Below are positions 35,517-43,939 of a DNA stretch of 64,000 bases, one piece after another. The position numbers and the translations under genes are program-made. The DNA lies in the NCBI RefSeq assembly GCF_031456495.1, contig NZ_JAVDUW010000003.1, positions 186,001 to 250,000 on the forward strand, read 5' to 3'. A model generated the notes under the pieces. That model was given only the letters and a program-made list of their open reading frames with translations. It ran no database searches and was not told where the DNA came from. The stretch comes from Pedococcus sp031456495 (lineage in GTDB: Bacteria > Actinomycetota > Actinomycetes > Actinomycetales > Dermatophilaceae). Position 1 is the stretch's first letter. Every line of letters starts with the position of its first letter.

Positions 35517-36193
35517 ACACCGAGACGGCGCGCCTGCCCGCGCCCCGCGTGGTCCTGCGCCCGCTCGCGACACCGTTGCCGCTGGGTTTCCTCGGGCTGT
35601 TCCTGGCGACGTTCTCGTTCAGCGCCGTCCAGCTCGGGTGGGTGCCGACCGCCCAGGGCCGGACAGTGGCCCTCGGGGTGCTCGTCTTCACCGTGCCGCT
35701 GCAGCTGGTGGCCTGCGTGATGGGCTTCCTCGCCCGCGACCCGGTGGCCGCGACCGGGATGGGCGTCCTGGCCGGCACCTGGGCGGCAGTCGCGCTCGCG
35801 ACCCGCACGTCGCCCCCGGGGGCGATGAGCGCCGGGCTCGGCGTGCTGCTTGTCGCCGCCGCGGCGGCCATGCTCGTCCCGGCGGTCGCCGGCCATGCGA
35901 AGGGCGTGGCCAGCGCGGTCATGGCGCTCAGCGCTGCGCGCTTCGCCGTCACGGGCGTCGCGCAGTGGGCCGGTTCGAAGGGATGGCTCACCGCAGCCGG
36001 CTGGGTCGGCATCGTGCTCGCCGTTCTGGCCCTGTATGCCGCGCTCGCCTTCGAGCTCGAGGGGACCAGCGGGCGGGCGGTGCTGCCGCTGCTGCGCCGC
36101 GGCAGGGCGGCCGCCGCGATGGGGACGTCGGAGAGTGACGAGGAGCCTCTGGGGGACGTCGTCCACGACCCTGGGGTTCGGCAACAGCTCTGA
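35513..36193 (+). CDS. GPR1/FUN34/YaaH-like six-helix membrane protein
   Basis: A 226-residue membrane protein with six helices between residues 18 and 185. The opening ATPLPLGFLGLFLATFSFS and AVQLGWVP resemble the NPxPLGL motif of the acetate/succinate channel family, in which such proteins pass small carboxylates. The C-terminal 40 residues are charged and cytoplasmic. The GTG start overlaps the preceding stop, making it the third gene of the molybdopterin operon. A carboxylate substrate for the operon is therefore possible; it is inference from distant resemblance. Confidence 0.7.
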   Translation: MNTETARLPAPRVVLRPLATPLPLGFLGLFLATFSFSAVQLGWVPTAQGRTVALGVLVFTVPLQLVACVMGFLARDPVAATGMGVLAGTWAAVALATRTSPPGAMSAGLGVLLVAAAAAMLVPAVAGHAKGVASAVMALSAARFAVTGVAQWAGSKGWLTAAGWVGIVLAVLALYAALAFELEGTSGRAVLPLLRRGRAAAAMGTSESDEEPLGDVVHDPGVRQQL

Positions 36194-36319
36194 CGGTGGG
36201 TGTGTCGGCCGACGACCAGTTCGGGACGTGGTGCGGCGGGTCGGGCACGACACGCTGGCGCCGGTGACGAGGTGGGCGTCGGTGTGCCGGACCGCGGTGC
36301 GGCGGTCACCCGCACGCTA

Positions 36320-36395
36320 GACTCCGAGCCGATGGCGGTGGGGCTCGCCGACAACCGCAGCGCACGCGCTGCCAACAGTCCCTGCTGGAGTCCTG
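36320..36395 (+). promoter_or_regulatory. Fluoride riboswitch (crcB motif)
   Basis: The leader just before crcB folds like the fluoride aptamer: stem GAGCC/GGCTC encloses GATGGCGGTGG, then ACAACCGC, a second stem GCAGCG/CGCTGC with a four-base loop, then CAACAGTCCCTGC. The conserved GATGG and ACCGC segments are present and the downstream gene is a fluoride channel. The exact pseudoknot could not be verified by eye. Fluoride binding would switch on crcB expression. Confidence 0.75.
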
Positions 36396-36421
36396 TGCAC
36401 CCTCGACCCGGTAGGAGACCC

Positions 36422-36937
36422 ATGCCCGAACCCCAGCCGTCGCCCCTCGGCGCGACCGTGGACCCCGACGTCGACCTCCGGGTGGCGCCGACCCGCCGGG
36501 AGTGGTCCTCGCACCGGTGGGTGCTCCCGGTCGTCGCGCTCGGCGGGATGCTCGGCGCCACGGCGCGCTACCTGCTCGCCACGGCATACCCGGCACCGGC
36601 CGGTGGGATCCCGTGGGCGACCTTCACCATCAACGTCACCGGGTGCCTGCTCATCGGCGTCCTCATGGTGTTCGTCGTGGAGGTCGGCGGTACGCACCCG
36701 CTGCTGCGGCCGTTCCTGGGCGTCGGGGTGCTCGGCGGCTACACGACCTTCAGCACGTACACGGTGGAGACGCTCGGCCTGCTGCGGCACGGCGAGACCG
36801 CGGCCGCCACCGCCTACCTGCTGCTCACCGCCCTCGCCGCGCTGCTCGCCGTGACCTTGGGTGCCTTCGCCACGCGCGGCACCCTCGCCCTCGTCCACCG
36901 ACGCAGGCACCGCACCGACCGGGAGGCCCACCGATGA
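36422..36937 (+). CDS. crcB: Fluoride channel subunit CrcB/FluC (first)
   Basis: A 171-residue four-helix fluoride channel protein, with about 40 extra hydrophilic residues at the N-terminus compared with the family. Hallmarks are GGMLGATARYLL, the TFTINVTGCLLIG asparagine motif and the GGYTTFSTYTVE sodium/phenylalanine-box segment. FluC subunits work as antiparallel dual-topology dimers; paired genes usually encode oppositely oriented partners. GTAGGAGA precedes the ATG and the riboswitch lies directly upstream. Its stop overlaps the DUF190 gene. Confidence 0.94.
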   Translation: MPEPQPSPLGATVDPDVDLRVAPTRREWSSHRWVLPVVALGGMLGATARYLLATAYPAPAGGIPWATFTINVTGCLLIGVLMVFVVEVGGTHPLLRPFLGVGVLGGYTTFSTYTVETLGLLRHGETAAATAYLLLTALAALLAVTLGAFATRGTLALVHRRRHRTDREAHR

Positions 36938-37302
36938 CCACGCTGAACGGACCGGCCCGGAGGCTGACCATCTACCTGGGGGAGTCCGACACCTGGCAGC
37001 ACAAGCCCACCTACACCGAGATCGTCCACCGCGCGCACGCCGCCGGGCTGGCGGGCGCGAGCGTGCTCCGCGGGATCGAGGGCTTCGGCACGTCGCAGCG
37101 GATCCACACCTCGCGGCTGCTGTCGCTGTCGGAGGACCTGCCGGTCGTCGTCGTCATCGTCGACACCGCCGAGAAGGTGGACGCGTTCCTGCCGGTCATC
37201 GACGAGCTCGTGACCGAGGGGCTCGTCACCCTCGACGACGTCAGCGTCCGCGTGCACCGGTTCCGCGGACCCACGGGCGCGCCCTCGGACGGGGAGCAGT
37301 GA
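36934..37302 (+). CDS. DUF190 protein
   Basis: A 122-residue PII-like-fold protein of the DUF190 family, regularly found with crcB genes. LTIYLGESDTWQHKPTYTEI, the GASVLRGIEGFG motif near residue 45 and the VVVVIVDTAEKVDAFLP strand are typical. A regulatory role on the channel, perhaps nucleotide-dependent, is plausible from the fold but not shown. It is inserted between two channel genes with overlaps at both ends. Confidence 0.92.
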   Translation: MTTLNGPARRLTIYLGESDTWQHKPTYTEIVHRAHAAGLAGASVLRGIEGFGTSQRIHTSRLLSLSEDLPVVVVIVDTAEKVDAFLPVIDELVTEGLVTLDDVSVRVHRFRGPTGAPSDGEQ

Positions 37303-37670
37303 CGGGCCTGCTGGTGCTGTGGATCGGTGCCGCGGTGGGGGCACCCGCGCGCTACCTCACCGACCGGGCGGTCCAGGCACGGCACGACAGCGTCCTGCCG
37401 TGGGGGACGCTCACCGTCAACGTCGTCGGGTCCCTCGTGCTCGGGCTGCTCACCGGCCTGGCCGCCCACCACGCGGTGCCGCACGCCCTCACCCTCGCCC
37501 TCGGGACGGGGTTCTGCGGGGCACTGACGACGTACTCGACCTTCAGCTACGAGACCATGCGCCTGGTCGAGAGCCGCTCGTACCTGGTGGCGGGGGCCAA
37601 CGTGGCGGGGAGCCTGGTCGCGGGCATGCTCGCCGCCGGCGCCGGCTACCTGGCCGGCATGGGCCTGTGA
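37299..37670 (+). CDS. crcB: Fluoride channel subunit CrcB/FluC (second)
   Basis: A 123-residue four-helix FluC subunit of minimal length. GAAVGAPARYLTDR, TLTVNVVGSLVLG and GALTTYSTFSYE match the family's charged loop, central asparagine and Phe-box positions. Its shorter N-terminus and different charge distribution from the first copy suit the opposite-topology half of a heterodimer. The GTG start overlaps the DUF190 stop. It ends the fluoride operon. Confidence 0.94.
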   Translation: MTGLLVLWIGAAVGAPARYLTDRAVQARHDSVLPWGTLTVNVVGSLVLGLLTGLAAHHAVPHALTLALGTGFCGALTTYSTFSYETMRLVESRSYLVAGANVAGSLVAGMLAAGAGYLAGMGL

Positions 37671-37729
37671 CGTGCCACGAACGCAGGCGGCGAGCGCGAC
37701 CGTCGCCCCGTGACGGCGTGACCTCGGGG

Positions 37730-37780
37730 GACCCGGTGAGCCAGTGGACCCGGTGAGCCCGTGGACCCGCTGAGCCTGGC
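37730..37780. repeat. 17-bp tandem repeat at a gene start
   Basis: GACCCGGTGAGCCAGTG occurs at 37730, again with one change at 37747, and a decayed third copy begins at 37764. The TSUP gene's GTG falls inside the array. There is no clear ribosome site, so the repeat may have shaped or obscured the start. Confidence 0.75.
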
Positions 37781-38486
37781 CCTCGCCGCGGTGGCGGCCT
37801 TCGCCCTCGCGGTCGTCTCGGCCGTCGCCGGCTTCGGGGGCGGCGTCGTCCTGCTGCCGGTGTTCACCGCGCTGTTCGGCCTGCGGGTCGCCGTCCCGGT
37901 GCTCACGCTGGCCCAGCTGGTCTCGAACGGGTCCCGCGTGGCGCTGAACTCGCGGCACATCGAGTGGCGCCTCGTCCGCAACTTCGCCCTCGGGGCCGTG
38001 CCGACCGCGCTCGCCTTCGGCCTGCTGTTCGCGACGGCGCCCGCGGCCGGCCTGCAGCGGGTCCTCGGCGTCTTCCTGCTCGCGGTCGTCGTCCTTCGCC
38101 ACGTCCGCCGGCGGCAGCTGGGCCGCCCGAGCCCGCGGGCCTTCGTCGCCGTGGGCGCCGCCTCCGGGGCGGGGTCCGCGCTCCTGGGGAGCGTCGGGCC
38201 CCTGACGGCCCCGTTCTTCCTCGCGTACGGCCTGGTCAAGGACGCCTACATCGGCACCGAGGCGGCGGGGGCGGTGGTGATGCACGCCGCCAAGCTCGCG
38301 GCATACGGCACCGGGGACCTCGTGTCCGCCCGGGTGGCGGCGCTGGGCGCGGTCCTGGCCCCGGCGACGATGCTCGGGGCGTGGACCGGCAAGCGACTGG
38401 TCCACCGCATGGACGAGCGGGTGTTCACGGTGCTGGTGGAGGTGGGCCTCGTCGTCTCCGGCGTGTTCCTCGTGCTGGGCGCCTGA
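37761..38486 (+). CDS. TauE/SafE (TSUP) family permease
   Basis: A 241-residue membrane protein with eight hydrophobic segments in two repeats. The family signature VAGFGGGVVLLPVF is at residues 23-36 and GSALLGSVGPLTAPF opens the second half. TSUP proteins export sulfite, sulfonates or related anions; the substrate here is unknown. The GTG start is weakly supported because of the tandem repeat. It converges tightly with the aminotransferase gene. Confidence 0.87.
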   Translation: MDPLSLALAAVAAFALAVVSAVAGFGGGVVLLPVFTALFGLRVAVPVLTLAQLVSNGSRVALNSRHIEWRLVRNFALGAVPTALAFGLLFATAPAAGLQRVLGVFLLAVVVLRHVRRRQLGRPSPRAFVAVGAASGAGSALLGSVGPLTAPFFLAYGLVKDAYIGTEAAGAVVMHAAKLAAYGTGDLVSARVAALGAVLAPATMLGAWTGKRLVHRMDERVFTVLVEVGLVVSGVFLVLGA

Positions 38487-38488
38487 CC

Positions 38489-39781
38489 TCAGCCGCCGTG
38501 GTGGCCCTGGTCGCGGTCCCGGCGGGCATCGTCGAGGACGCCCGCGACGGCGTCGAGCAGGAGCTCGACCTCCGCCTCGCGGATGACCAGCGGGGGAGCG
38601 AGGCGCACGGTCGACCCGTGGGTGTCCTTGGCGAGCACGCCGCGCTCGAGCAGCCGGTGGCACGCCTCGCGACCGGTCATGAGCGACGGGTCGATGTCGA
38701 TCCCGGCCCACAGGCCGCGGCACCTGACCGCCACGAGGCCGTGGCCGACGAGGGCGCGCAGGCCCGACCCGAGCAGCAGCCCGAGCCGCCGCGCGCGCTC
38801 CTGGAACTCGCCCGTCGCGAGCAGCGCGACCACCGCCTGGCCGACGGCTGCGGCCAGCGGGTTCCCGCCGAACGTCGACCCGTGGCTGCCGGGGGTGAAG
38901 ACGCCCAGCACGTCGCGGTCGGCGACGACCGCCGAGAGCGGCACGATGCCGCCGCCGAGCGCCTTGCCCAGCACGTAGACGTCCGGCACGACGCCCTCGA
39001 GGTCGCACGCGAACGTCGTCCCGGTGCGGCCCAGGCCCGACTGGATCTCGTCGGCGACCAGGAGCACGCCACGGCGACGGGTCAGGTCGCGCACGCCGCG
39101 CAGCCAGCCGTCCGGTGGTACGACGACCCCGCCCTCGCCCTGGATCGGCTCGATCAGCACGGCCACCGTCTCGTCGGTGACTGCGGCCTCGAGCGCCTCG
39201 AGGTCCCCGAACGGGACGAGGTCGAAGCCGGGCGTGTAGGGGCCGTAGTGCTCCCGGGCGACGGGGTCGTCGGAGAAGCTGATGATCGTCGTCGTGCGCC
39301 CGTGGAAGTTGCCGTGCATGGCGACGATCCGCGCCCGTCCGTCGGGGACGCCCTTCACCTCGTAGCCCCATCGGCGCGACACCTTGATCGCGGTCTCGAC
39401 AGCCTCGGCGCCGGTGTTCATCGGCAGCACGAGGTCCTTGCCGGCGAGCGTCGCGAGGTCCCGGCAGAACGGTCCGAGGCGGTCGCTGTGGAACGCCCGG
39501 CTGGTCAGGGTGAGGCGCTCGAGCTGGGTCCGTGCCGCCGCCACGAGCGCCGGGTGCAGGTGGCCGAAGTTGAGGGCCGAGTAGCCGGCGAGGGCGTCGA
39601 GGTACCGCCGCCCCTCGACGTCGGTGACCCAGGCTCCTTCTGCGTGCGCGAGGACGACGGGGAGGGGGCTGTAGTTGCTCGCCACCCAGTCCTGCGCCAT
39701 GGCGATGTGCTCGCGCGTCGCGTCATGGGGTGGTGCCTTGCCGACACCCCCGGACCCCTGGCGCGAGGCCGCTCCGCTCAC
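38489..39781 (-). CDS. rocD: Ornithine aminotransferase
   Basis: PLP-dependent class III aminotransferase of 430 residues, closest in pattern to ornithine-delta-aminotransferase, which makes glutamate semialdehyde from ornithine. NTGAEAVETAIK binds PLP phosphate, HGNFHGRTTTIISFS follows, ADEIQSGLGRTG contains the cofactor aspartate and VLGKALGGG the Schiff-base lysine. EPIQGEGGVVVP is also typical. The GTG start gives 27 residues before the conserved core; an internal ATG at MAQDWVASNY is possible. No arginine or proline gene is adjacent. Confidence 0.88.
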   Translation of the reverse strand: MSGAASRQGSGGVGKAPPHDATREHIAMAQDWVASNYSPLPVVLAHAEGAWVTDVEGRRYLDALAGYSALNFGHLHPALVAAARTQLERLTLTSRAFHSDRLGPFCRDLATLAGKDLVLPMNTGAEAVETAIKVSRRWGYEVKGVPDGRARIVAMHGNFHGRTTTIISFSDDPVAREHYGPYTPGFDLVPFGDLEALEAAVTDETVAVLIEPIQGEGGVVVPPDGWLRGVRDLTRRRGVLLVADEIQSGLGRTGTTFACDLEGVVPDVYVLGKALGGGIVPLSAVVADRDVLGVFTPGSHGSTFGGNPLAAAVGQAVVALLATGEFQERARRLGLLLGSGLRALVGHGLVAVRCRGLWAGIDIDPSLMTGREACHRLLERGVLAKDTHGSTVRLAPPLVIREAEVELLLDAVAGVLDDARRDRDQGHHGG

Positions 39782-39956
39782 CTTCCGATCGTCCCACCGC
39801 GGCCGCCGGCGGGGGAGCCCTGGTGACGAAGATCGCCCCCTCGGGCCGGTTCGCGCACATCACGCCGGTGGGAGACTCGACGTGGAGGGTCCCTTCCCCA
39901 GGACCACCCGCTGTGGGTGCGTCGGCCACGGCAGGAACCCGGCCGGGGAGACGGTC

Positions 39957-41324
39957 ATGACCAGGAGCAGCACAGCCCGCACCCGCGTCGTCGTCCTGGG
40001 GGCAGCCGGACGCGACTTCCACGACTTCAACGTCGTGTTCCGGGACGACCCCGGGGTCGAGGTGGTCGCCTTCACGGCGACGCAGATCCCCGACATCGAC
40101 GGGCGGCGCTACCCGGCAGAGCTCGCGGGATCCCTGTACCCGCAAGGGATCCCGATCGTCGCCGAGTCCGAGCTCCAGGACCTCCTCGCGCGCGAAGGCG
40201 TGGACCTCGTCGTCTTCGCCTACTCCGACGTGCGGCACGAGCACGTCATGCACCTGGCGTCCCGCTGCATCGCGGCCGGTGCCGACTTCCGGCTCCACGG
40301 TGCGCGGCGGACCATGCTGCGCAGCAGCAGGCCGGTCGTGGCGGTGACGGCCGTGCGCACCGGCGTCGGCAAGAGCCAGACGACCCGCTACGTGGCCCGG
40401 CTCCTCCGCGAGCAGGGCCTGCGGGTCGTGGCCGTGCGGCACCCGATGCCGTACGGGGACCTCGCCGCCCAGGCGTGCCAGCGCTTCGCCACGCACGCCG
40501 ACCTCGACCGGTACGACTGCACGATCGAGGAGCGCGAGGAGTACGAGCCGCACCTCGACGCGGGCGTGGTCGTCTACGCCGGGGTCGACTACGAGCGGAT
40601 CCTGCGGGAGGCCGAGCGCGAGGCCGACGTCGTCCTCTGGGACGGCGGCAACAACGACCTGCCGTTCTACGCCCCCGACCTCCACATCGTCCTGGCCGAC
40701 CCGCTGCGCCCCGGCGACGAGACGGCATACCACCCCGGCGAGGCGAACGTCCGGATGGCAGACGTCGTCCTCGTCGCCAAGTGCGACTCCGCCCGCCCCG
40801 CCGACGTCGAGGCGGTCGAGGCCTCGGTCCGCTCGCTCAACCCGCACGCCACCGTGCTGCGGGCCGAGAGCCCCGTGACGGTCGACGACGCCGCGGCCGT
40901 CCGCGACCGGCGTGTGCTCGTGGTGGAGGACGGCCCGACGCTCACCCACGGCTCGATGTCGTGGGGCGCGGGCGTCGTGGGCGCCCGCGCGGCGGGGGCC
41001 GCGGAGGTCGTCGACCCGGTGCCGTATGCCGTGGGCTCGATCGCCGCGACGTACGCGAAGTACCCGAACGCCCGCGGAATCCTGCCGGCCATGGGCTACG
41101 GCGCCGAGCAGGTCCGCGACCTCGAGGCCACGATCCGCGCGGCGGTCGACGCGGGTGCGTGCGACGCGGTCGTGAGCGGCACTCCCATCGACCTCACGCG
41201 GGTGCTGTCGGTACCGGTACCGCTCGTGCGCGCCCGGTACGAGCTGCGCGAGGTGGTGCCGGGTGGCCTGGCCGCCTCGCTCGAAGGTGTCTCGCGGGCA
41301 GCCTCCGCCACGACCGGCTCGTAA
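39957..41324 (+). CDS. Cyclic 2,3-diphosphoglycerate synthase-like GTPase
   Basis: A 455-residue protein resembling the methanogen cyclic 2,3-diphosphoglycerate synthetase family. The N-terminal part starts with VVVLGAAGRDFHDFNVVFRD and looks like a Rossmann domain (to about 125). A P-loop domain follows with VRTGVGKSQTTR near residue 137 and LWDGGNNDLPFY and VVLVAKCDS further on. Bacterial members are usually annotated only as GTPases and their reaction is unproven. GGGGAGACGG precedes the ATG. A PPK2 kinase follows 26 bases downstream, which may link it to phosphate metabolism. Confidence 0.85.
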   Translation: MTRSSTARTRVVVLGAAGRDFHDFNVVFRDDPGVEVVAFTATQIPDIDGRRYPAELAGSLYPQGIPIVAESELQDLLAREGVDLVVFAYSDVRHEHVMHLASRCIAAGADFRLHGARRTMLRSSRPVVAVTAVRTGVGKSQTTRYVARLLREQGLRVVAVRHPMPYGDLAAQACQRFATHADLDRYDCTIEEREEYEPHLDAGVVVYAGVDYERILREAEREADVVLWDGGNNDLPFYAPDLHIVLADPLRPGDETAYHPGEANVRMADVVLVAKCDSARPADVEAVEASVRSLNPHATVLRAESPVTVDDAAAVRDRRVLVVEDGPTLTHGSMSWGAGVVGARAAGAAEVVDPVPYAVGSIAATYAKYPNARGILPAMGYGAEQVRDLEATIRAAVDAGACDAVVSGTPIDLTRVLSVPVPLVRARYELREVVPGGLAASLEGVSRAASATTGS

Positions 41325-41350
41325 CCCAGGGCCGCGCCTACCATCGACGC

Positions 41351-42163
41351 ATGCCCAAGGACGCAGGCTCGACCGGTTCGCTCCCCACGGAGGTCTACGA
41401 GGCGGAGCTGTTCCGGCTGCAGGCCGAGCTCGTCAAGGTCCAGGAGTGGGTCAAGGCCGAGCGGCAGCGTGTCGTCGTCGTCTTCGAGGGACGTGACGCC
41501 GCGGGCAAGGGCGGCACGATCAAGCGCATCACCGAGTACCTCAGCCCGCGCAACGCCCGCATCGTCGCGCTGCCCACGCCGACGGAGCGCGAGCGGACCC
41601 AGTGGTACTTCCAGCGGTACGTCGAGCACCTCCCCGCCGCCGGGGAGATCACCCTCTTCGACCGGTCCTGGTACAACCGGGCCGGCGTCGAGCGGGTCAT
41701 GGGCTTCTGCACGCCGCACGAGCACCGCAGGTTCCTGCACCAGTGCCCGATCTTCGAGCGGCTGCTCGTCGAGGACGGCATCCTGCTGCGCAAGTACTGG
41801 TTCTCGGTCAGCGACTCCGAGCAGCAGCGCCGGTTCAGGTCGCGGCTCAGCGACCCGATGCGGCAGTGGAAGCTCTCGCCGATGGACCTCGAGTCGATCA
41901 CCCGCTGGGAGGACTACTCGCGTGCCAAGGACGAGATGATGGTGCACACCGACATCCCCGAGGCCCCGTGGTACGTCGTGGAGTCCGACTCCAAGAAGCG
42001 CGCGCGGCTCAACATGATGGCCCATTTCCTGTCGACGATCCCGTATGCCGAGGTGCCGGCTCCGTCGCTGACGTTGCCCGAGCGCCCGAAGCCCAAGGGG
42101 TACGAGCGGCCGCCCCGCGAGCAGACGACCTACGTCCCCGACCACGCCGCCACCCTCGGCTGA
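41351..42163 (+). CDS. ppk2: Polyphosphate kinase 2, class I (second copy)
   Basis: A 270-residue PPK2 enzyme that forms or uses polyphosphate with nucleoside diphosphates. Walker A is FEGRDAAGKGGTIKR near residue 47, the Walker B-type motif is LFDRSWYNRAGVERVMGF near 100, and the lid contains KLSPMDLESITRWEDYSRAKD, all class I features. TACCAT stands six bases before the ATG, suggesting a leaderless transcript independent of the GTPase gene. It differs clearly from the other PPK2 in this window and ends at a large hairpin. Confidence 0.94.
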   Translation: MPKDAGSTGSLPTEVYEAELFRLQAELVKVQEWVKAERQRVVVVFEGRDAAGKGGTIKRITEYLSPRNARIVALPTPTERERTQWYFQRYVEHLPAAGEITLFDRSWYNRAGVERVMGFCTPHEHRRFLHQCPIFERLLVEDGILLRKYWFSVSDSEQQRRFRSRLSDPMRQWKLSPMDLESITRWEDYSRAKDEMMVHTDIPEAPWYVVESDSKKRARLNMMAHFLSTIPYAEVPAPSLTLPERPKPKGYERPPREQTTYVPDHAATLG

Positions 42164-42167
42164 CGCC

Positions 42168-42212
42168 GACGCCCCGGGCCGTCTGCGCGGTGGCGCAGCG
42201 GCTCGGGGCGTC
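42168..42212. terminator. Large terminator hairpin
   Basis: GACGCCCCG pairs with CGGGGCGTC and an inner stem CTGCGC/GCGCAG adds to it. It begins five bases after the PPK2 stop and stands before the end of the convergent secreted-protein gene. Confidence 0.75.
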
Positions 42213-42262
42213 GAGCGGTTCCGGTGGGTCGAAGCGGCTCAGGTCCGGAGCGGCTCGGCCGG

Positions 42263-42934
42263 TCAGAGCCCGAGTGCGGTGCACACCTTCCCGAACTCGA
42301 GACCCGGGTCACCCGCCGCGACGTCCCAACGGCCGCGGAGGTCGAAGTCGTCGCTGAGGATCGTCGTCTTCTGCCCCACGTCGAGGGTGAGGACGCCGCC
42401 GTGCGCCGTCTTGAACCAGGTGTCGATGCCCTGCTTGCGCGTGACGCGGGAGTCGAGCACGCCCGGGGTGCCGAAGTCGCTGCGCCAGGTCATCTGGAGC
42501 CGCGTCTGGACGCCCGTCGACGCGGGCACGTCGGGCGAGGCGACGAGGGCGTCGCTGGTGTCGAGGTGGACGAGCCGGAAGTACTCGAGGAACCGGCCGG
42601 ACGCCGGGTCGGGGGAGTACCACCGCGTCTGGGTGCGGTGGAACCGCCCGTCGACGCTCCAGAGCGGCTGCGTGCACCAGTCATCGGGCCCGGGCTCGGC
42701 ACTCCAGCCGTAGGCGAGGTCGCCCGTGCACGCGATGTCCGGCCCCGCGGTCCGGCACGTCCACGACGTCCCCTCGTCCGAGCTCTCGAGCGGGTTGGGC
42801 ACGAGGCGCGCGTCGGTGGGGGACACGGTGGTGTCGGCCGCCACCGCCGGGGTGGCCGACAGGGCCAGCGCGCCTGCGGCGAGCAGGACAGCGCCGGCCG
42901 CTGCGGTCCGGACGCGATGGGCGTGATCCTTCAT
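42263..42934 (-). CDS. Secreted protein of unknown function
   Basis: A 223-residue exported protein with a signal peptide ending TPAVA-AD near residue 33. The mature chain is beta-rich with four cysteines that could form two disulfides (TCRTAG, ACTGD, WCTQPL, KVCTAL), and many Trp/Tyr/Thr residues. I do not recognise a family. It follows the sigma factor and its membrane partner in the same direction with a 45-base gap and may belong to their regulon. AAGGAGG lies before the ATG. Confidence 0.75.
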   Translation of the reverse strand: MKDHAHRVRTAAAGAVLLAAGALALSATPAVAADTTVSPTDARLVPNPLESSDEGTSWTCRTAGPDIACTGDLAYGWSAEPGPDDWCTQPLWSVDGRFHRTQTRWYSPDPASGRFLEYFRLVHLDTSDALVASPDVPASTGVQTRLQMTWRSDFGTPGVLDSRVTRKQGIDTWFKTAHGGVLTLDVGQKTTILSDDFDLRGRWDVAAGDPGLEFGKVCTALGL

Positions 42935-42979
42935 GGTTCTCCTCCTTGCGTGGTGGACAGGTGGTGCGTGGTCGAGGGC

Positions 42980-43939
42980 TCACCGGCCCGGGGCCCTGGT
43001 CCAGACGCCCTCGAGCACGAAGCGCTCGTCCGGTTCGGCGGCCCGGCCGTCCACGCGGACGACGTTGCGCGTCGTGAGCGTGTCGCCGTCCACCGACCAC
43101 TCGATCGCGAGCGAGCCAGCCTGGACCCAGCGGCCCAGGGCGTCGTAGACGACCGTCCCCTGGTCGCCCACGGCCGGGGACCCGCCGTCGCCCTGGACGA
43201 TCACCGTCCAGCTCGCACGGCGGAAGTCCAGGTAGAGGTGGCTCCTGCCGTCGGTCAGCCCGTTGGCGGCGAGCCACTCCGGGCTGGCTCGGAACCCCTG
43301 CGCCCGCGCCTGCGCCGTCGTGACGTCGCGGGTCCAGCGACCGTCCGGGATCGTCGGTCCGCCCCAGGTCGAGACAGCCGTCGAGACCCAGGTCGTCGTG
43401 CCGAGGAGGGTGGACCGCGCGGTGCACGGGTCGACGAGGCGGACGAGGGCCAGGCGCTCGGCACTGCGTTCCACGGTGTACGTGCCGGCCGGCTGCCCCT
43501 GGCACAGGTCGCGCTGGAACAGCGTGGTCCGCAGCCTGTCGCCGACGAGCAGACCCTGGGTCCCGGAGAGGTCAGGGGTGGCCCCGGGTGGGGCCGTGAC
43601 GGTGAGCCGGCCACCCCCGTCGAGGGACACGGTCCACCGGCCGGAGGTGTCGGGGGCTCCCGGCAGGGCGCCGACCAGACCGGCATACCGGCCGGGTGGG
43701 ACCTGGATCGAGGTGGTTGCGGGACGCGGCGGCCGGTCGTCGGCACCCCAGCGCACCGTGACGGCGAGGGCGACGGCGGTGCCCGCGACGGCGACGCCCG
43801 TGGCCAGGCCGACCCAGCTTCGGGCGCGGCGGCGCCGGCTGCGCTCCATCACCCGCGCCAGGTGCTGCTCGATGTCCGGGTCGAGCCCCAGCTCGGCGTT
43901 CGCGGCCAGGCCCGCGCGGAGCCTGTCGTCAACCGACAT
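42980..43939 (-). CDS. Membrane partner of the ECF sigma factor (putative anti-sigma)
   Basis: A 319-residue single-pass protein: a 42-residue cytoplasmic N-terminus rich in Arg, one helix (about 43-63) and a long external beta-rich domain with a pair of cysteines (DLCQGQ and DPCTAR). The order, an ECF sigma factor whose stop overlaps this start by 11 bases, is that of a sigma/anti-sigma pair. The cytoplasmic part is short and lacks a zinc-binding HxxxCxxC motif, so an ordinary zinc anti-sigma domain is excluded. Role as anti-sigma is inferred from context. Confidence 0.7.
   Translation of the reverse strand: MSVDDRLRAGLAANAELGLDPDIEQHLARVMERSRRRRARSWVGLATGVAVAGTAVALAVTVRWGADDRPPRPATTSIQVPPGRYAGLVGALPGAPDTSGRWTVSLDGGGRLTVTAPPGATPDLSGTQGLLVGDRLRTTLFQRDLCQGQPAGTYTVERSAERLALVRLVDPCTARSTLLGTTTWVSTAVSTWGGPTIPDGRWTRDVTTAQARAQGFRASPEWLAANGLTDGRSHLYLDFRRASWTVIVQGDGGSPAVGDQGTVVYDALGRWVQAGSLAIEWSVDGDTLTTRNVVRVDGRAAEPDERFVLEGVWTRAPGR

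Noticed and set aside
39675..39956. N-terminal extension of the cyclic-diphosphoglycerate-synthase-like protein
   Set aside because: The added residues are Arg/Pro-rich and overlap the divergent aminotransferase start, while an ATG with a good ribosome site begins the Rossmann domain.
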